Source: Flavobacteriaceae bacterium
GTDB taxonomy: Bacteria; Bacteroidota; Bacteroidia; Flavobacteriales; Flavobacteriaceae
Assembly: GCA_947491985.1 (NCBI GenBank)
Contig: CANLLR010000018.1
Coordinates: 1-54,368 of the forward strand
Length of the DNA: 54,368 nucleotides
Direction of reading: 5' to 3'
The position numbers and the translations under genes were made by a program. Below, piece by piece: positions 9,385 through 18,210 of this stretch (positions are counted from its first letter, which is position 1; every line of letters begins with the position of its first letter). The notes beneath the pieces were generated by a model. It saw only the letters and a list, made by a program, of their open reading frames with translations. It made no database searches and had not been told where the DNA came from.

Positions 9385-10443
9385 GTGAAGATAGATGAAA
9401 TTTATATAAAAAGATGCATTGAATTAGCAAAAAACGGACTAGGAACTACCTATCCAAATCCGTTAGTAGGTAGTGTAATTGTTTACAATAATACAATTAT
9501 AGGTGAAGGTTGGCATAAAAAATCGGGCGAACCGCATGCTGAAGTCAATGCCATTAATTCGGTTAAAGACAAATCGCTACTTGCTAAATCAACGATTTAT
9601 GTGAGTCTAGAACCGTGTAGTCATTTCGGAAAAACGCCTCCTTGTAGCGATTTAATCATCGCTAATAAAATCCCAAATATCGTAATCGGAACGGTTGATC
9701 CTAACGAAAAAGTGGCTGGAAATGGAATAAAAAAGCTAATCGAAGCAGGAAAAAAAGTGATTGTTGGCGTTTTAGAAAATGAATGTTATGAACTCAACAA
9801 ACGTTTTTTTACGTTCCACAACAAAAAAAGACCGTATATCATTTTAAAATGGGCTGAAAGCAGTGACCGTTTTATAGCGCCATTAACCAAAGAAAGTGTG
9901 GCACCTGTTTGGCTTTCTAATGACTATTCCCGACAATTAGTCCACAAATGGCGTAGTGAGGAACAGTCTATTTTAGTAGGAACGCAAACGGTTTTAGATG
10001 ATAATCCGAAATTGGATGTTCGCGATTGGAGTGGTAAAAATCCCATTCGAATTGTTTTGGATAAATCGGGCAAAATTCCCCACGACTTTCATGTATATGA
10101 TGCCAAATCACCAACTATTTTTATCACAGAGCAAGAAAATGCAACCACTATCGATCAACGTATTTTTGAAAATGCTATCTTTGATAATCAGTGGCTTCAA
10201 AAAATAACCAAAATTTTACACCAACATAACATACAATCGGTTATAATAGAAGGTGGTAAACAAACATTGCAAACATTTATAGATGCTGGTTTATGGGATG
10301 AAGCGCGGGTATTTTCGTCTAAAATTATTTTAAAAAACGGATTGAAAGCGCCAGAAATTAAAGCAATAAACATCAAAAAAGAACCAATTGCATCGGATGA
10401 ACTTTTAACTTTTTTCAATTATGATTACAAGCATAGTATTTGA
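9385..10443 (+). CDS. ribD: Bifunctional riboflavin biosynthesis deaminase/reductase RibD
   Basis: Carries out deamination and then reduction of the pyrimidine intermediate in riboflavin synthesis. The N-terminal deaminase domain has the zinc motif HAE (51-53) and PCSHFGKTPPC (77-87), and the C-terminal reductase domain spans ~147-350. The 352-residue length is normal. The start is a GTG at 9385; the nearby ATG at 9395 is out of frame, and MKIDEIYIKRCIELA is the expected N-terminus. The downstream HAD gene begins inside its last 23 bases. A candidate -7 box, TACTTTTA, lies at 9352-9359. Confidence 0.95.
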   Translation: MKIDEIYIKRCIELAKNGLGTTYPNPLVGSVIVYNNTIIGEGWHKKSGEPHAEVNAINSVKDKSLLAKSTIYVSLEPCSHFGKTPPCSDLIIANKIPNIVIGTVDPNEKVAGNGIKKLIEAGKKVIVGVLENECYELNKRFFTFHNKKRPYIILKWAESSDRFIAPLTKESVAPVWLSNDYSRQLVHKWRSEEQSILVGTQTVLDDNPKLDVRDWSGKNPIRIVLDKSGKIPHDFHVYDAKSPTIFITEQENATTIDQRIFENAIFDNQWLQKITKILHQHNIQSVIIEGGKQTLQTFIDAGLWDEARVFSSKIILKNGLKAPEIKAINIKKEPIASDELLTFFNYDYKHSI

Positions 10444-11029
10444 TTTTGGTGATATTTTCATCAATTTGGAAAAAGAAGCGCAAATTGAAGCCTTCAAAAA
10501 ATTAGGTTTACATGGCCCGACGCCAGAATTAGTAGAGGCCAATGATTTATTTGAAAAAGGTCAAATATCCGAACTCGCCTTTTTAGAAACTTTTCAAAAG
10601 TTTATTCCCAATGCAAGTGTAGAAGAAATACGAACTGCATGGAACACTATTATCGGTGAATTTCCTTTGTATCGGTTAGAATTTTTACAATTGCTATCGC
10701 GCAAATACAAATTATTCTTACTTACCAATACCGATGAAATTCATATTGATCGGTTTGAGCACAATACTGGAATTTCATTTTTTAGTGATTTTTACCATTG
10801 TTTTGAAAAAGTCTATTATTCTTATGAAATGGGCATGCGCAAACCCGATCCAGCCATTTTCAATCACATTTTAAACAAACACGACTTATCGCCCAAACGT
10901 ACTTTATTTGTGGATGATAAAAAAGTAAATACCGATGCTGCAGCGAGTTTAGGCATTCATGTGTGGAACTTGCAAGTTGGTCAAGAAGATGTGGTCGATT
11001 TATTTTCCAAAAAAGAATTGCCGCTATAA
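10421..11029 (+). CDS. HAD-superfamily hydrolase (YihX-like)
   Basis: A 202-residue haloacid-dehalogenase-type phosphatase. Motif I reads FDFGD (7-11), with the nucleophilic Asp8. The usual second Asp at +2 is Gly10, as is seen in the YihX-like group. Motif II is LLTNTDE, motif III is GMRKPDPAIF with the conserved Lys, and motif IV is TLFVDDKKVN. A helical cap lies between motifs I and II. The gene overlaps ribD by 23 bases. A role in dephosphorylating the riboflavin intermediate made after RibD is an attractive guess from position, but nothing in the sequence proves it. Confidence 0.85.
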   Translation: MITSIVFDFGDIFINLEKEAQIEAFKKLGLHGPTPELVEANDLFEKGQISELAFLETFQKFIPNASVEEIRTAWNTIIGEFPLYRLEFLQLLSRKYKLFLLTNTDEIHIDRFEHNTGISFFSDFYHCFEKVYYSYEMGMRKPDPAIFNHILNKHDLSPKRTLFVDDKKVNTDAAASLGIHVWNLQVGQEDVVDLFSKKELPL

Positions 11030-11067
11030 TTTAAAATTTCTTACCCAAACAATTCGTACTTATCAAA

Positions 11068-11673
11068 TTGAAAGACACCTATAAAACAATTGCTTCCCCA
11101 TCAGACGAAGTACTATTTAAAGAAAAAAACAGCAAATTTTTCGGGTATGCTTTTCCAATTTACACTGAAGAGGAAGTTAAAAAACACCTTGACATTTTAC
11201 GTAAAAAACATTTTGGAGCCGTTCACTTTTGTTATGCCTTCCAATTAGGTACGGACATACTACAATTTCGGGCCAATGATGATGGTGAGCCAAGTAATAC
11301 TGCTGGAATGCCGATTTACGGACAAATACAATCGTTTGATATTACCAATGTTTTGGTGGTGGTGGTACGCTTTTTTGGAGGCGTTAAATTGGGAGTTGGT
11401 GGATTAATTTCGGCGTATCGAACGGCGGCGCAAATGGCTTTAGAAGCATCAGAAATTATAGAAAAAACAATCGATATACATTATGTAGTATCCTTTGATT
11501 ATAAGAACATTAATAAGGTGATGCGTGTGATTAAAGAAAAAAAATTAACTCTCGTTTCACAAAACATGGAAAATTCGTGTGTTATTGAAATTGCAACACG
11601 AAAAAAAAATGCCGAAATGATATTCGACATCTTCAAAATAATGTTTGAAATTGAAATTAAATTGAAAAAATAA
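11068..11673 (+). CDS. YigZ/IMPACT family protein
   Basis: 201 residues of the YigZ/IMPACT family, related to the regulator of Gcn2 in eukaryotes; the bacterial function is not settled. The signature is DDGEPSNTAGMPI (~71-83) followed by VVVVRFFGGVKLGVGGLI and a C-terminal ferredoxin-like part (DUF1949-like). The start is a TTG at 11068: an in-frame stop at 11032 and the lack of any ATG or GTG between leave it as the only usual start, and LKDTYKTIASPS matches the usual flavobacterial N-terminus. It is probably co-transcribed with ribD and the HAD gene. Its stop codon abuts the stop of the convergent thioesterase gene. Confidence 0.9.
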   Translation: MKDTYKTIASPSDEVLFKEKNSKFFGYAFPIYTEEEVKKHLDILRKKHFGAVHFCYAFQLGTDILQFRANDDGEPSNTAGMPIYGQIQSFDITNVLVVVVRFFGGVKLGVGGLISAYRTAAQMALEASEIIEKTIDIHYVVSFDYKNINKVMRVIKEKKLTLVSQNMENSCVIEIATRKKNAEMIFDIFKIMFEIEIKLKK

Positions 11674-12072
11674 TTACGATTTCATGATGTCTAATATATA
11701 TTGTGGAGGCACGATTGGTTTACCTGTTTTTACATCGATAAAAACCAAAATAAAATGAGCCGTTGTTAATAACTCGTTTTGTTCACTCCACAATTCACAA
11801 TCAAATTCTATCTTCACTAAAGAGTAACTTTTGAACTTGGTTTTAACTGTTAATAAGTCGTCATAACGTGCTGGTTTTTTATAATTTAAGTGCATAGATA
11901 CTATAGGTAAAGCAATTCCGCTCTCTTCAAGTGACTTGTACGAAATACCTTTATTTCTGAGCCATTCCACCCTACCTATCTCAAAATAAGGCACATAACT
12001 GCCGTGATAAACCACTCCCATTTGATCGGTTTCTGAATACCTTACTCTAACTTCTACTTCGTGTTCATTCAT
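11674..12072 (-). CDS. Acyl-CoA thioesterase (YbgC/4HBT hot-dog family)
   Basis: A 132-residue hot-dog-fold protein of the 4-hydroxybenzoyl-CoA thioesterase/YbgC type. The N-terminal signature YSETDQMGVVYHGSYVPYFE contains the catalytic Asp and the following conserved aromatic and His residues. It probably hydrolyses acyl-CoA esters in the cytosol; the substrate is not evident. It lies upstream of and divergent from dnaA. Its stop codon is immediately next to the yigZ stop (TAATTA across the junction), with no terminator between. Confidence 0.88.
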   Translation of the reverse strand: MNEHEVEVRVRYSETDQMGVVYHGSYVPYFEIGRVEWLRNKGISYKSLEESGIALPIVSMHLNYKKPARYDDLLTVKTKFKSYSLVKIEFDCELWSEQNELLTTAHFILVFIDVKTGKPIVPPQYILDIMKS

Positions 12073-12259
12073 CTGATTTATTTGCTTTTAATCTATAACT
12101 AAAAACCTACAATACAACAAAATTTTTAAAAAATCAACGTCATAATATTTTTTTTTAAGAAAAATTGTTCACATATTTGTTAACCCAAAATAACGCCCAA
12201 AAATACCTTTTTTTTGGTGTAAGAAAACCTTTATAATAAACATTTTTTTTAGCTTAAAT
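12073..12259. promoter_or_regulatory. dnaA upstream region; possible origin-associated sequence
   Basis: A 187-base, very AT-rich spacer with long A and T runs, divergent between the thioesterase gene and dnaA. It contains one DnaA-box-like 9-mer, TTGTTCACA (12165-12173; 7 of 9 match to TTATCCACA). There is also a possible weak promoter: TTG at 12177-12179 and TACCTTTT at 12204-12211, with a longer spacing than consensus. One box alone does not establish an origin. Confidence 0.3.
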
Positions 12260-13687
12260 ATGAACAAAACTGCGCAATCAGTATGGGAGAACTGTCTGTC
12301 TTTTATAAAAGACAATATTCAAGAGCAAGCCTACAAAACTTGGTTTGAACCTATTAAGTCAGTTGAACTAACCGATAACGCATTGTACATACAAGTCCCT
12401 AGTAAATTTTTTTATGAATGGCTAGAAGAACACTATGTGAAATTACTAAAAGTGGCCCTCACCAAAGAACTCGGAAAAAATGCAAAGTTACTCTATAAAA
12501 TCAAAATGGAGAACACTTATGGCAACAAACAACCTTTTACCGAACAATTACCGAGTTCACACCGTGGACCAATAAAATCGCAAGAGGTAGATGCGCCATT
12601 TAAAAATTTAAATCCTGAGTTAAAGAACCCATTTGTTATTCCGGGAATTCGAAATTTAAAAATCGAATCGCAATTAAATGCCAATTACAGTTTTGACAAT
12701 TTTCTTGAAGGAGATTCCAATCGTTTGGCGCGTTCAGCTGGTATGGCAGTAGCCAACAAACCGGGAGGCACCTCATTCAATCCGCTTTTAATATTTGGCG
12801 GTGTTGGATTAGGCAAAACGCATTTGGCTCACGCGATTGGAGTAGAAATCAAAGATAAATATCCTGAAAAAACGGTTTTGTATATCTCAGCCGAAGTTTT
12901 CACGCAACAATACATTGATTCTGTTAAGAAAAATAACCGAAATGATTTTATTCATTTTTATCAATTAATCGACGTGTTGATTATTGATGACGTGCAATTT
13001 TTATCAGGTAAAACTGGAACTCAAGACGTATTTTTTCACATCTTCAACTATTTACACCAAAACGGAAAGCAAGTCATTCTTACCTCTGACAAAGCGCCTG
13101 TTGACATGCAAGATATTGAGCAACGCTTGCTATCGCGTTTCAAGTGGGGATTGTCAGCCGAATTACACCAACCAGATTACGAAACTAGAATTTCTATATT
13201 AAAGAATATTTTGTATCGTGACGGCGTTGAAATGCCTGACGAAATTATCGAATATGTTGCTCGTAACATCAAATCAAACGTACGTGAATTAGAAGGTGCC
13301 ATCATCTCTTTAATTGCACAATCGTCCTTCAATAAAAAAGAGGTCACACTTGATTTAGCGAAAAATATCGTAGAGAAGTTTGTCAAAAACGTAAAACGTG
13401 AGATATCTATCGACTACATTCAAAAAGTAGTATCCGATTATTTCCAATTGGATTTAGACACATTACAATCTAAAACTAGAAAACGGCACGTGGTGCAAGC
13501 CCGTCAATTGGCTATGTTTTTTGCCAAGAAATTTACCAAAGCTTCTTTAGCAAACATTGGTTCTCAAATTGGCGATCGCGACCATGCAACGGTATTACAC
13601 GCATGTAAAACGGTTGATAATTTAGTATCAACCGACAAACAATTCAAAAAGTTTGTGGAAGATATTCATAAAAAATTATCACTCTAA
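12260..13687 (+). CDS. dnaA: Chromosomal replication initiator protein DnaA
   Basis: The AAA+ initiator that binds DnaA boxes and opens the replication origin. All four domains are present in 475 residues: domain I (~1-85, with TWFEPIKSV), a linker, the ATPase domain with Walker A GGVGLGKT (180-187) and Walker B VLIIDDVQF (239-247), and the DNA-binding domain IV ending with the signature GDRDHATVLHACKTV (438-452). The ATG start gives MNKTAQSVWENCLSF, typical of the family. Downstream, a phosphatase and an RsmI-like methylase follow on the same strand, an order common near flavobacterial dnaA. Confidence 0.98.
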   Translation: MNKTAQSVWENCLSFIKDNIQEQAYKTWFEPIKSVELTDNALYIQVPSKFFYEWLEEHYVKLLKVALTKELGKNAKLLYKIKMENTYGNKQPFTEQLPSSHRGPIKSQEVDAPFKNLNPELKNPFVIPGIRNLKIESQLNANYSFDNFLEGDSNRLARSAGMAVANKPGGTSFNPLLIFGGVGLGKTHLAHAIGVEIKDKYPEKTVLYISAEVFTQQYIDSVKKNNRNDFIHFYQLIDVLIIDDVQFLSGKTGTQDVFFHIFNYLHQNGKQVILTSDKAPVDMQDIEQRLLSRFKWGLSAELHQPDYETRISILKNILYRDGVEMPDEIIEYVARNIKSNVRELEGAIISLIAQSSFNKKEVTLDLAKNIVEKFVKNVKREISIDYIQKVVSDYFQLDLDTLQSKTRKRHVVQARQLAMFFAKKFTKASLANIGSQIGDRDHATVLHACKTVDNLVSTDKQFKKFVEDIHKKLSL

Positions 13688-13736
13688 CTAGCCGTATTTC
13701 TCCAAATTAATTTCAATAATACACAACAATTATAGT

Positions 13737-14204
13737 ATGTCCGTTAAAATTTTAATGGTATGTTTGGGTAATATTTGTCGTTCACCATTGGCAGAGGGAC
13801 TTTTAACATCAAAACTTCCTTCAATAACTTTTACGGTTGATTCGGCAGGAACAGGTAATTGGCATGTAAACAAACAACCTGATAAACGTTCTATTGCTAC
13901 CGCTAAGAAAAACGGAATTGACATTTCACATCAACGAGGCAAACATTTTACTTCAAATTTTTTTGATCTTTATGATTATATTTATGTCATGGACGGCTCT
14001 AATTATAGCGAAGTACTTCTTCTAGCCAAAACAGAAGAACACAAAAGCAAAGTTCAATTGATACTCGACGAGTTATTCCCAGGCGATAATGTTGACGTTC
14101 CAGATCCGTATTATGGACTCCAAAACGGATTTGATATGGTCTATGTAATGCTCGATGAAGCCACCGATTTATTAGCAAAAAAACTAATCGCAAAGCACTC
14201 ATGA
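13737..14204 (+). CDS. Low-molecular-weight protein-tyrosine phosphatase
   Basis: A 155-residue cytosolic phosphatase. The catalytic P-loop CX5R is CLGNICR (residues 9-15), followed by Ser, and the general-acid Asp lies in the DP loop VPDPYYG. It may act on tyrosine-phosphorylated proteins or small phosphoesters. The gene starts 49 bases after dnaA and overlaps the next gene by four bases (ATGA), so it is probably translated together with the methylase. Confidence 0.93.
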   Translation: MSVKILMVCLGNICRSPLAEGLLTSKLPSITFTVDSAGTGNWHVNKQPDKRSIATAKKNGIDISHQRGKHFTSNFFDLYDYIYVMDGSNYSEVLLLAKTEEHKSKVQLILDELFPGDNVDVPDPYYGLQNGFDMVYVMLDEATDLLAKKLIAKHS

Positions 14205-14917
14205 AGGCATTAGGAAAATTATATTTGATTCCAGTTACACTTGGCGAATGCGATCCTTTAGATGTACTACCGCAAATGGTAAAACGCACTATTGAATTGA
14301 TTGACCATTACATTGTTGAAAACGAAAAGGATGCTCGAAGACTTATCAAAAGTATACATCCAGAAAAAGTTCAAGCCAATTTACATTTATCTTCTTTAAA
14401 CAAACACACCGAAATTTCCGAACACAGTAAGATGATTCAACCTTGTTTGGAAGGTGTAAATATCGGTTTGATGAGCGATGCAGGCTGTCCTGGTGTTGCT
14501 GATCCTGGCGCAGACATTATCAAAATAGCACACGAAAAAGGTATACAAGTGATTCCATTAGTGGGTCCGTCTTCCATTTTAATGGCAATGATGGGCTCTG
14601 GAATGAACGGCCAAAGTTTTGCTTTTAACGGGTATTTGCCGATTGATAAGTCGGATAAAAAAGCGGCAATTAAAAATTTTGAAAAGCTGTCTTACGACAA
14701 AAATCAATCGCAACTTTTTATTGAAACACCATATCGAAACAACAAATTATTAGAAGATTTGTTGCAGGTTTTACATCCCAATACCCATCTGTGTGTTGCT
14801 TGCGACATCACCTTACCAAACGAATACATCAAAACCTTTAGAGTAGCAGATTGGAAAAAAATAAAAGTCGATTTACACAACCGACCTACCATTTTTGTCA
14901 TTCACAAATTCAATTAA
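14201..14917 (+). CDS. RsmI-like SAM-dependent methyltransferase (tetrapyrrole methylase fold)
   Basis: 238 residues of the tetrapyrrole-methylase superfamily. It carries the RsmI-type signature MSDAGCPGVADPG (~91-103), the SAM-binding loop VGPSSILMAMMGSGM and the IETPYRNN segment. RsmI methylates the ribose of C1402 in 16S rRNA, but this protein is shorter than E. coli RsmI and may be a paralogue with another substrate. It overlaps the phosphatase gene by ATGA and is followed by a clear terminator. Confidence 0.85.
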   Translation: MKALGKLYLIPVTLGECDPLDVLPQMVKRTIELIDHYIVENEKDARRLIKSIHPEKVQANLHLSSLNKHTEISEHSKMIQPCLEGVNIGLMSDAGCPGVADPGADIIKIAHEKGIQVIPLVGPSSILMAMMGSGMNGQSFAFNGYLPIDKSDKKAAIKNFEKLSYDKNQSQLFIETPYRNNKLLEDLLQVLHPNTHLCVACDITLPNEYIKTFRVADWKKIKVDLHNRPTIFVIHKFN

Positions 14918-14920
14918 AAC

Positions 14921-14951
14921 AAAAAGCATCCATTAAATGAATGCTTTTTTT
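14921..14951 (+). terminator. Rho-independent terminator after the methylase gene
   Basis: Arms AAAAAGCAT (14921-14929) and ATGCTTTTT (14941-14949) form a stem extended by inner CAT/ATG pairing, followed by a run of T. It ends the phosphatase-methylase unit and probably transcription from dnaA. Confidence 0.85.
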
Positions 14952-14968
14952 ATTTGTTTATTTTGTTA

Positions 14969-15604
14969 TTATTTCACAATTGGATTTTTATCCGGTACAA
15001 TACTTGCAATTTCATACCCGCCAAATTGCTTCATATAGCTTTTTATTGAAGTTCCGTAAGCATCTTTGCATTTCTTCTTTCCGTTGGTTTTTAAAAATTT
15101 CTTAACCGATCCTACGCCACCTAAATGTGCTGCTGCTAGAATTCCAGATTCCGTAATTTGAACACCGTCAATCATTTTGCCTTCATACATTTCAATTTCA
15201 TCACGCAGTTCCCATTTGTTTTTTGACAACAAAGCCACAAACGCTTTTTCTTGTAATTTGGGTGAACTTATAAATCGCGCACTGTCTTTAATTCCAATAG
15301 TAGCCAAAGTAGTGGCGCCAAACTGGTATTTTCCCATGTATCCCAACGAATTTACCTTATGATACTTTCCTTGTGATTCTTTAAAACCAAGTGCTTCTTT
15401 AAAACCAATAAAAAAATTTCCTGTAAATGGGATGTTTAAACTGATATAGTCAGTGGATTTTTTTGAAGGAAATTCATACAGAATTTCTTCGTTTTTGTCT
15501 ACATAAAACCATTGATATTCTTCTGAAGAAAGTGGTTTGAAAGCCATACTAACAAATCCTACAATCAATGCAATTCCTATGTAAAACAATCCTCTTTTTA
15601 TCAT
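14969..15604 (-). CDS. Lysozyme-like (SLT-type) exported or membrane-anchored protein
   Basis: From the ATG at 15604 the protein has 211 residues, with an N-terminal hydrophobic segment (~5-20) that is a signal anchor or signal peptide. The core resembles the catalytic segment of lytic transglycosylases: ES (76-77) followed by NSLGYMGKYQFG, and later GILAAAHLGGVGSV. Glu76 would be the catalytic acid. A role in peptidoglycan cleavage or turnover is an inference from this motif. A longer frame begins at 15652, but that ATG lies within a good -7 box (15650-15657), so 15604 is preferred. The gene stands alone. Confidence 0.7.
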   Translation of the reverse strand: MIKRGLFYIGIALIVGFVSMAFKPLSSEEYQWFYVDKNEEILYEFPSKKSTDYISLNIPFTGNFFIGFKEALGFKESQGKYHKVNSLGYMGKYQFGATTLATIGIKDSARFISSPKLQEKAFVALLSKNKWELRDEIEMYEGKMIDGVQITESGILAAAHLGGVGSVKKFLKTNGKKKCKDAYGTSIKSYMKQFGGYEIASIVPDKNPIVK

Positions 15605-15649
15605 AAAGTATATTTTCCAAGCGCTGTCACCATCTTGATATTGACGGTC

Positions 15650-15657
15650 CAAAAATA
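15650..15657 (-). promoter_or_regulatory. -7 box of the lysozyme-like gene
   Basis: TATTTTTG on the minus strand matches the Bacteroidetes TAnnTTTG. It puts the transcription start near 15644, about 40 bases before the ATG at 15604. No clear -33 TTG at the ideal spacing. Confidence 0.5.
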
Positions 15658-15701
15658 CAACAATATTTAAAATATTATGATAATCAAGCAGTTAAAGTTA
15701 T

Positions 15702-16619
15702 CTAAAAATACAAATAGTGGAATTTGATTCCTTGTGAACTACTGATTTCAATCGTTGGAGCCGGAATCTTAATCGTGTTAAAAATGAAAAAAATTGTCTT
15801 TAAAACGTGCGATTTTGTCTTAATTTTTGTTAAATCAGCATCGAAACTGACGTAAAATTGTCTGATTCTTTCCTTTTCAGGAAGGAAAACCGTATTCACT
15901 AATTCGTCTTGTCCTGTAATCATTCCTTCTGCTCCATAACCAACAGCCAAATTGAGCCATTTGGGTAATTTCGATTGCTTGAAAAAAGAATGCAGGTTAG
16001 CCGATAACCAATAGGTTTGACCGTTGTAATCTTTTATAATTTGCTCTGTAAAAGTACTACCTAAAACGTTTGGTCGCGCCGAAGCATATACGGTGGTGTG
16101 AAACGAAAATTTCGGAATAATGCGTTGTTCTTTCCAAAGTAATTCTTGTGAGACGTATAATGCAGTTCCGCCAGCATTGGCAGCTAAATCGCCATACGAA
16201 AATCCCCATTGCGACGAATAGCCATCAAAAACCTCAACAGTACTTAAAAACACAAATCCCAATGTCGCGCCATAAAGTAATTGGCTTTTTTTACTGGCTC
16301 CACTCCATTTCAATGCATCAGCACCAAAACTTCCCAAATGATAGGCGGAATAGACATGGCCAATCTTGTCCATTTGCAACCATTCGGCATTGTCGTTAAT
16401 GGTTTTAAAATTTGACTTTGGATAATCCGCATACCACAATTGGTTCAATCCCACCAAAGCGGCAGCGGCGATAGCTGTTTCTGATATAATAACTGCATTT
16501 CGACTTGGTTTATTTAAGGTATCCGAAGGTGAGAGAAACGTATCGATATTACCTTGCGAAAATCCGAAAGTGATGGGCACTACAAAAAAGAATAACGCTA
16601 TGTGGCTTGAAATTTTCAA
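15702..16619 (-). CDS. DUF2279 (YfiM-like) exported protein
   Basis: 305 residues beginning with a signal peptide (~1-21, ending FGFSQG). The rest is the DUF2279/YfiM type: DKIGHVYSAYHLGSFGADAL, a hydrophobic GATLGFVFLSTVEVFDG segment, GFSYGDLAANAGG, and a C-terminal part with alternating polar and hydrophobic residues. The family is predicted to be envelope-associated and its function is unknown. The start is a TTG at 16619, one base after the mltG stop; no ATG follows until well past the signal peptide. It is the last gene of the dapF-GNAT-mltG run. Confidence 0.8.
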   Translation of the reverse strand: MKISSHIALFFFVVPITFGFSQGNIDTFLSPSDTLNKPSRNAVIISETAIAAAALVGLNQLWYADYPKSNFKTINDNAEWLQMDKIGHVYSAYHLGSFGADALKWSGASKKSQLLYGATLGFVFLSTVEVFDGYSSQWGFSYGDLAANAGGTALYVSQELLWKEQRIIPKFSFHTTVYASARPNVLGSTFTEQIIKDYNGQTYWLSANLHSFFKQSKLPKWLNLAVGYGAEGMITGQDELVNTVFLPEKERIRQFYVSFDADLTKIKTKSHVLKTIFFIFNTIKIPAPTIEISSSQGIKFHYLYF

Positions 16620-16620
16620 G

Positions 16621-17661
16621 TTATCGAGTCGTACCTTGATTGTTCAACCATTCTACATATTTTTTTCTATTTACACCGTGCTGCACTAGAGTTGTAGCAA
16701 ATTCGTGGTATCCAAAACGCTCTACACTGGCGCAGAAATAAATATAATCGTGGTTCTCTGGACTCAAAACAGCGTCAATGGCATTGATATCAGGCATGGC
16801 TATTGGTCCAGGAGGCAAGCCTAAATTGACATACGTATTATAAGGAGAATTAATCGTCAAATCGCCATACAAAACTCTTTTAATAACTTGATTAAAATCG
16901 TTATCGCGCGCTTTCAAAGCATAAATAACTGTAGGATCCGCTTGCAATGGCATTCCCAAGTCCAATCGGTTCAAATATACTTTTGCTACACGTGGACGTT
17001 CGTCGGCTTTTACCGTTTCTTTATGAACAATAGACGCTAAAGTGATGACTTGAATAGGTGACATCCCTAGTTTTTCGGCTTTTGATAAACGATCGGCAGT
17101 CCAGAAATTTTTGTATTCTTTAATCATTTTATCCCGAAACTTTTCAGCCGAAATATTCCAATACACTTCATAGGTATTCGGTAAAAACATACCTAAAACG
17201 TTGTCTTTTGTAAATCCGTTATCTTTTAAAAAAAGACTGTCTCTAAAGGTACTGACCAATTTTGTACTATCGGGTTCAATTTGTGAACTGATGCGTTGTA
17301 CAAAATTCTCCAGTCGCTCCTGATTATTGAAGGTCAATTTTACGGCAACATTTTTCAACAAACTCGAATGCAGTGCAAAACTGCTCATTCCTTTTTTGAA
17401 TAAAAATTTACCCGATTTTATTTTTTCAGGATAGTTTCTTTTTTGCGCGATCGATTCAAAATTGTCCATGTTTTTGACAAACGGCGCGATGATTTCTTTG
17501 ACTTGCCCGTAATTGGAGTCGGTCGGAATGTAAACATACAGTTCGTCTTGACTAAATTTGGTATTATCGGTAAACAGTTCTAAATAAATTTTTACTGCAA
17601 ACGCTAATAAAACGGTAATAATAAGTACCGAACCGTATTTGAGTATTTTTTTAAAATCCAA
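16621..17661 (-). CDS. mltG: Endolytic peptidoglycan transglycosylase MltG
   Basis: A membrane-anchored enzyme that cleaves nascent glycan strands and is thought to set their length. One N-terminal transmembrane helix (~9-28) precedes a LysM-like part and the YceG catalytic domain. The hallmark ASIVHKE (209-215) carries the catalytic Glu215, followed by YLNRLDLGMPLQADPTVIYA (229-248) and the GLPPGPIAMP motif. Length is 346 residues, as usual. It is separated by 11 bases from the upstream acetyltransferase and by one base from DUF2279 downstream, so it lies inside an operon. Confidence 0.95.
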   Translation of the reverse strand: MDFKKILKYGSVLIITVLLAFAVKIYLELFTDNTKFSQDELYVYIPTDSNYGQVKEIIAPFVKNMDNFESIAQKRNYPEKIKSGKFLFKKGMSSFALHSSLLKNVAVKLTFNNQERLENFVQRISSQIEPDSTKLVSTFRDSLFLKDNGFTKDNVLGMFLPNTYEVYWNISAEKFRDKMIKEYKNFWTADRLSKAEKLGMSPIQVITLASIVHKETVKADERPRVAKVYLNRLDLGMPLQADPTVIYALKARDNDFNQVIKRVLYGDLTINSPYNTYVNLGLPPGPIAMPDINAIDAVLSPENHDYIYFCASVERFGYHEFATTLVQHGVNRKKYVEWLNNQGTTR

Positions 17662-17672
17662 AGTGTATAATT

Positions 17673-18206
17673 TTAAAGATTTGTATTGATGAGTTGAAAT
17701 ATTACTTCGTCTTCATAATGATTATTGACCAGATTCCATTCTTTTTTTATTCCAATTTTCTGAAATCCAAAAGTAGTAAAAAGCTGTAAACTGGATTCAT
17801 TTTTTGTGCCAATATTAGCAAATAATTGATGTAAATGTAACGTTGAAAAAGCATAATTTATCATTAAATCTAATGCTTCTTTTCCAAAACCTTGCTTTCG
17901 ATCGGTTTGGTTTTGAATGACAATGCCAACTCCAGCTCTATTGTTTTTTGGATCAAACTCGAATAAATCAATCAACCCAATGGCTTTTGGGTCGTCATTG
18001 TTACAAATTGCCAACCGCAATTGCTTGGCTTCGTATATATCTTGATGTGCATTTTCTAGGTATTGTTTGATTAAAAATTTACTGTAAGGCGTTTGCGTGT
18101 TGCTCACTTCCCAAATGGACTCGTCATTTTCTATGGCATAGATAAAATCGAGATCCTCTGGTTCGAGAGCACGTATGTAAATTGTATTTCCTTTGAGTCT
18201 TATCAT
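17673..18206 (-). CDS. RimJ/RimL-type GNAT acetyltransferase
   Basis: From the ATG at 18206 the product has 177 residues (MIRLKGNTIYIRALEPEDL...), typical of the RimJ/RimL-like acetyltransferases that modify protein N-termini or small amines. The acetyl-CoA loop is in QTDRKQGFGKEAL, followed by the LHQLFANIGTKNESS and FTTFGFQKIG strands. The longer frame from 18239 would translate a CACAGAG repeat and is rejected. It sits between dapF and mltG in one probable operon, where the acetylated substrate cannot be inferred. Confidence 0.85.
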   Translation of the reverse strand: MIRLKGNTIYIRALEPEDLDFIYAIENDESIWEVSNTQTPYSKFLIKQYLENAHQDIYEAKQLRLAICNNDDPKAIGLIDLFEFDPKNNRAGVGIVIQNQTDRKQGFGKEALDLMINYAFSTLHLHQLFANIGTKNESSLQLFTTFGFQKIGIKKEWNLVNNHYEDEVIFQLINTNL

Positions 18207-18210
18207 TTTA

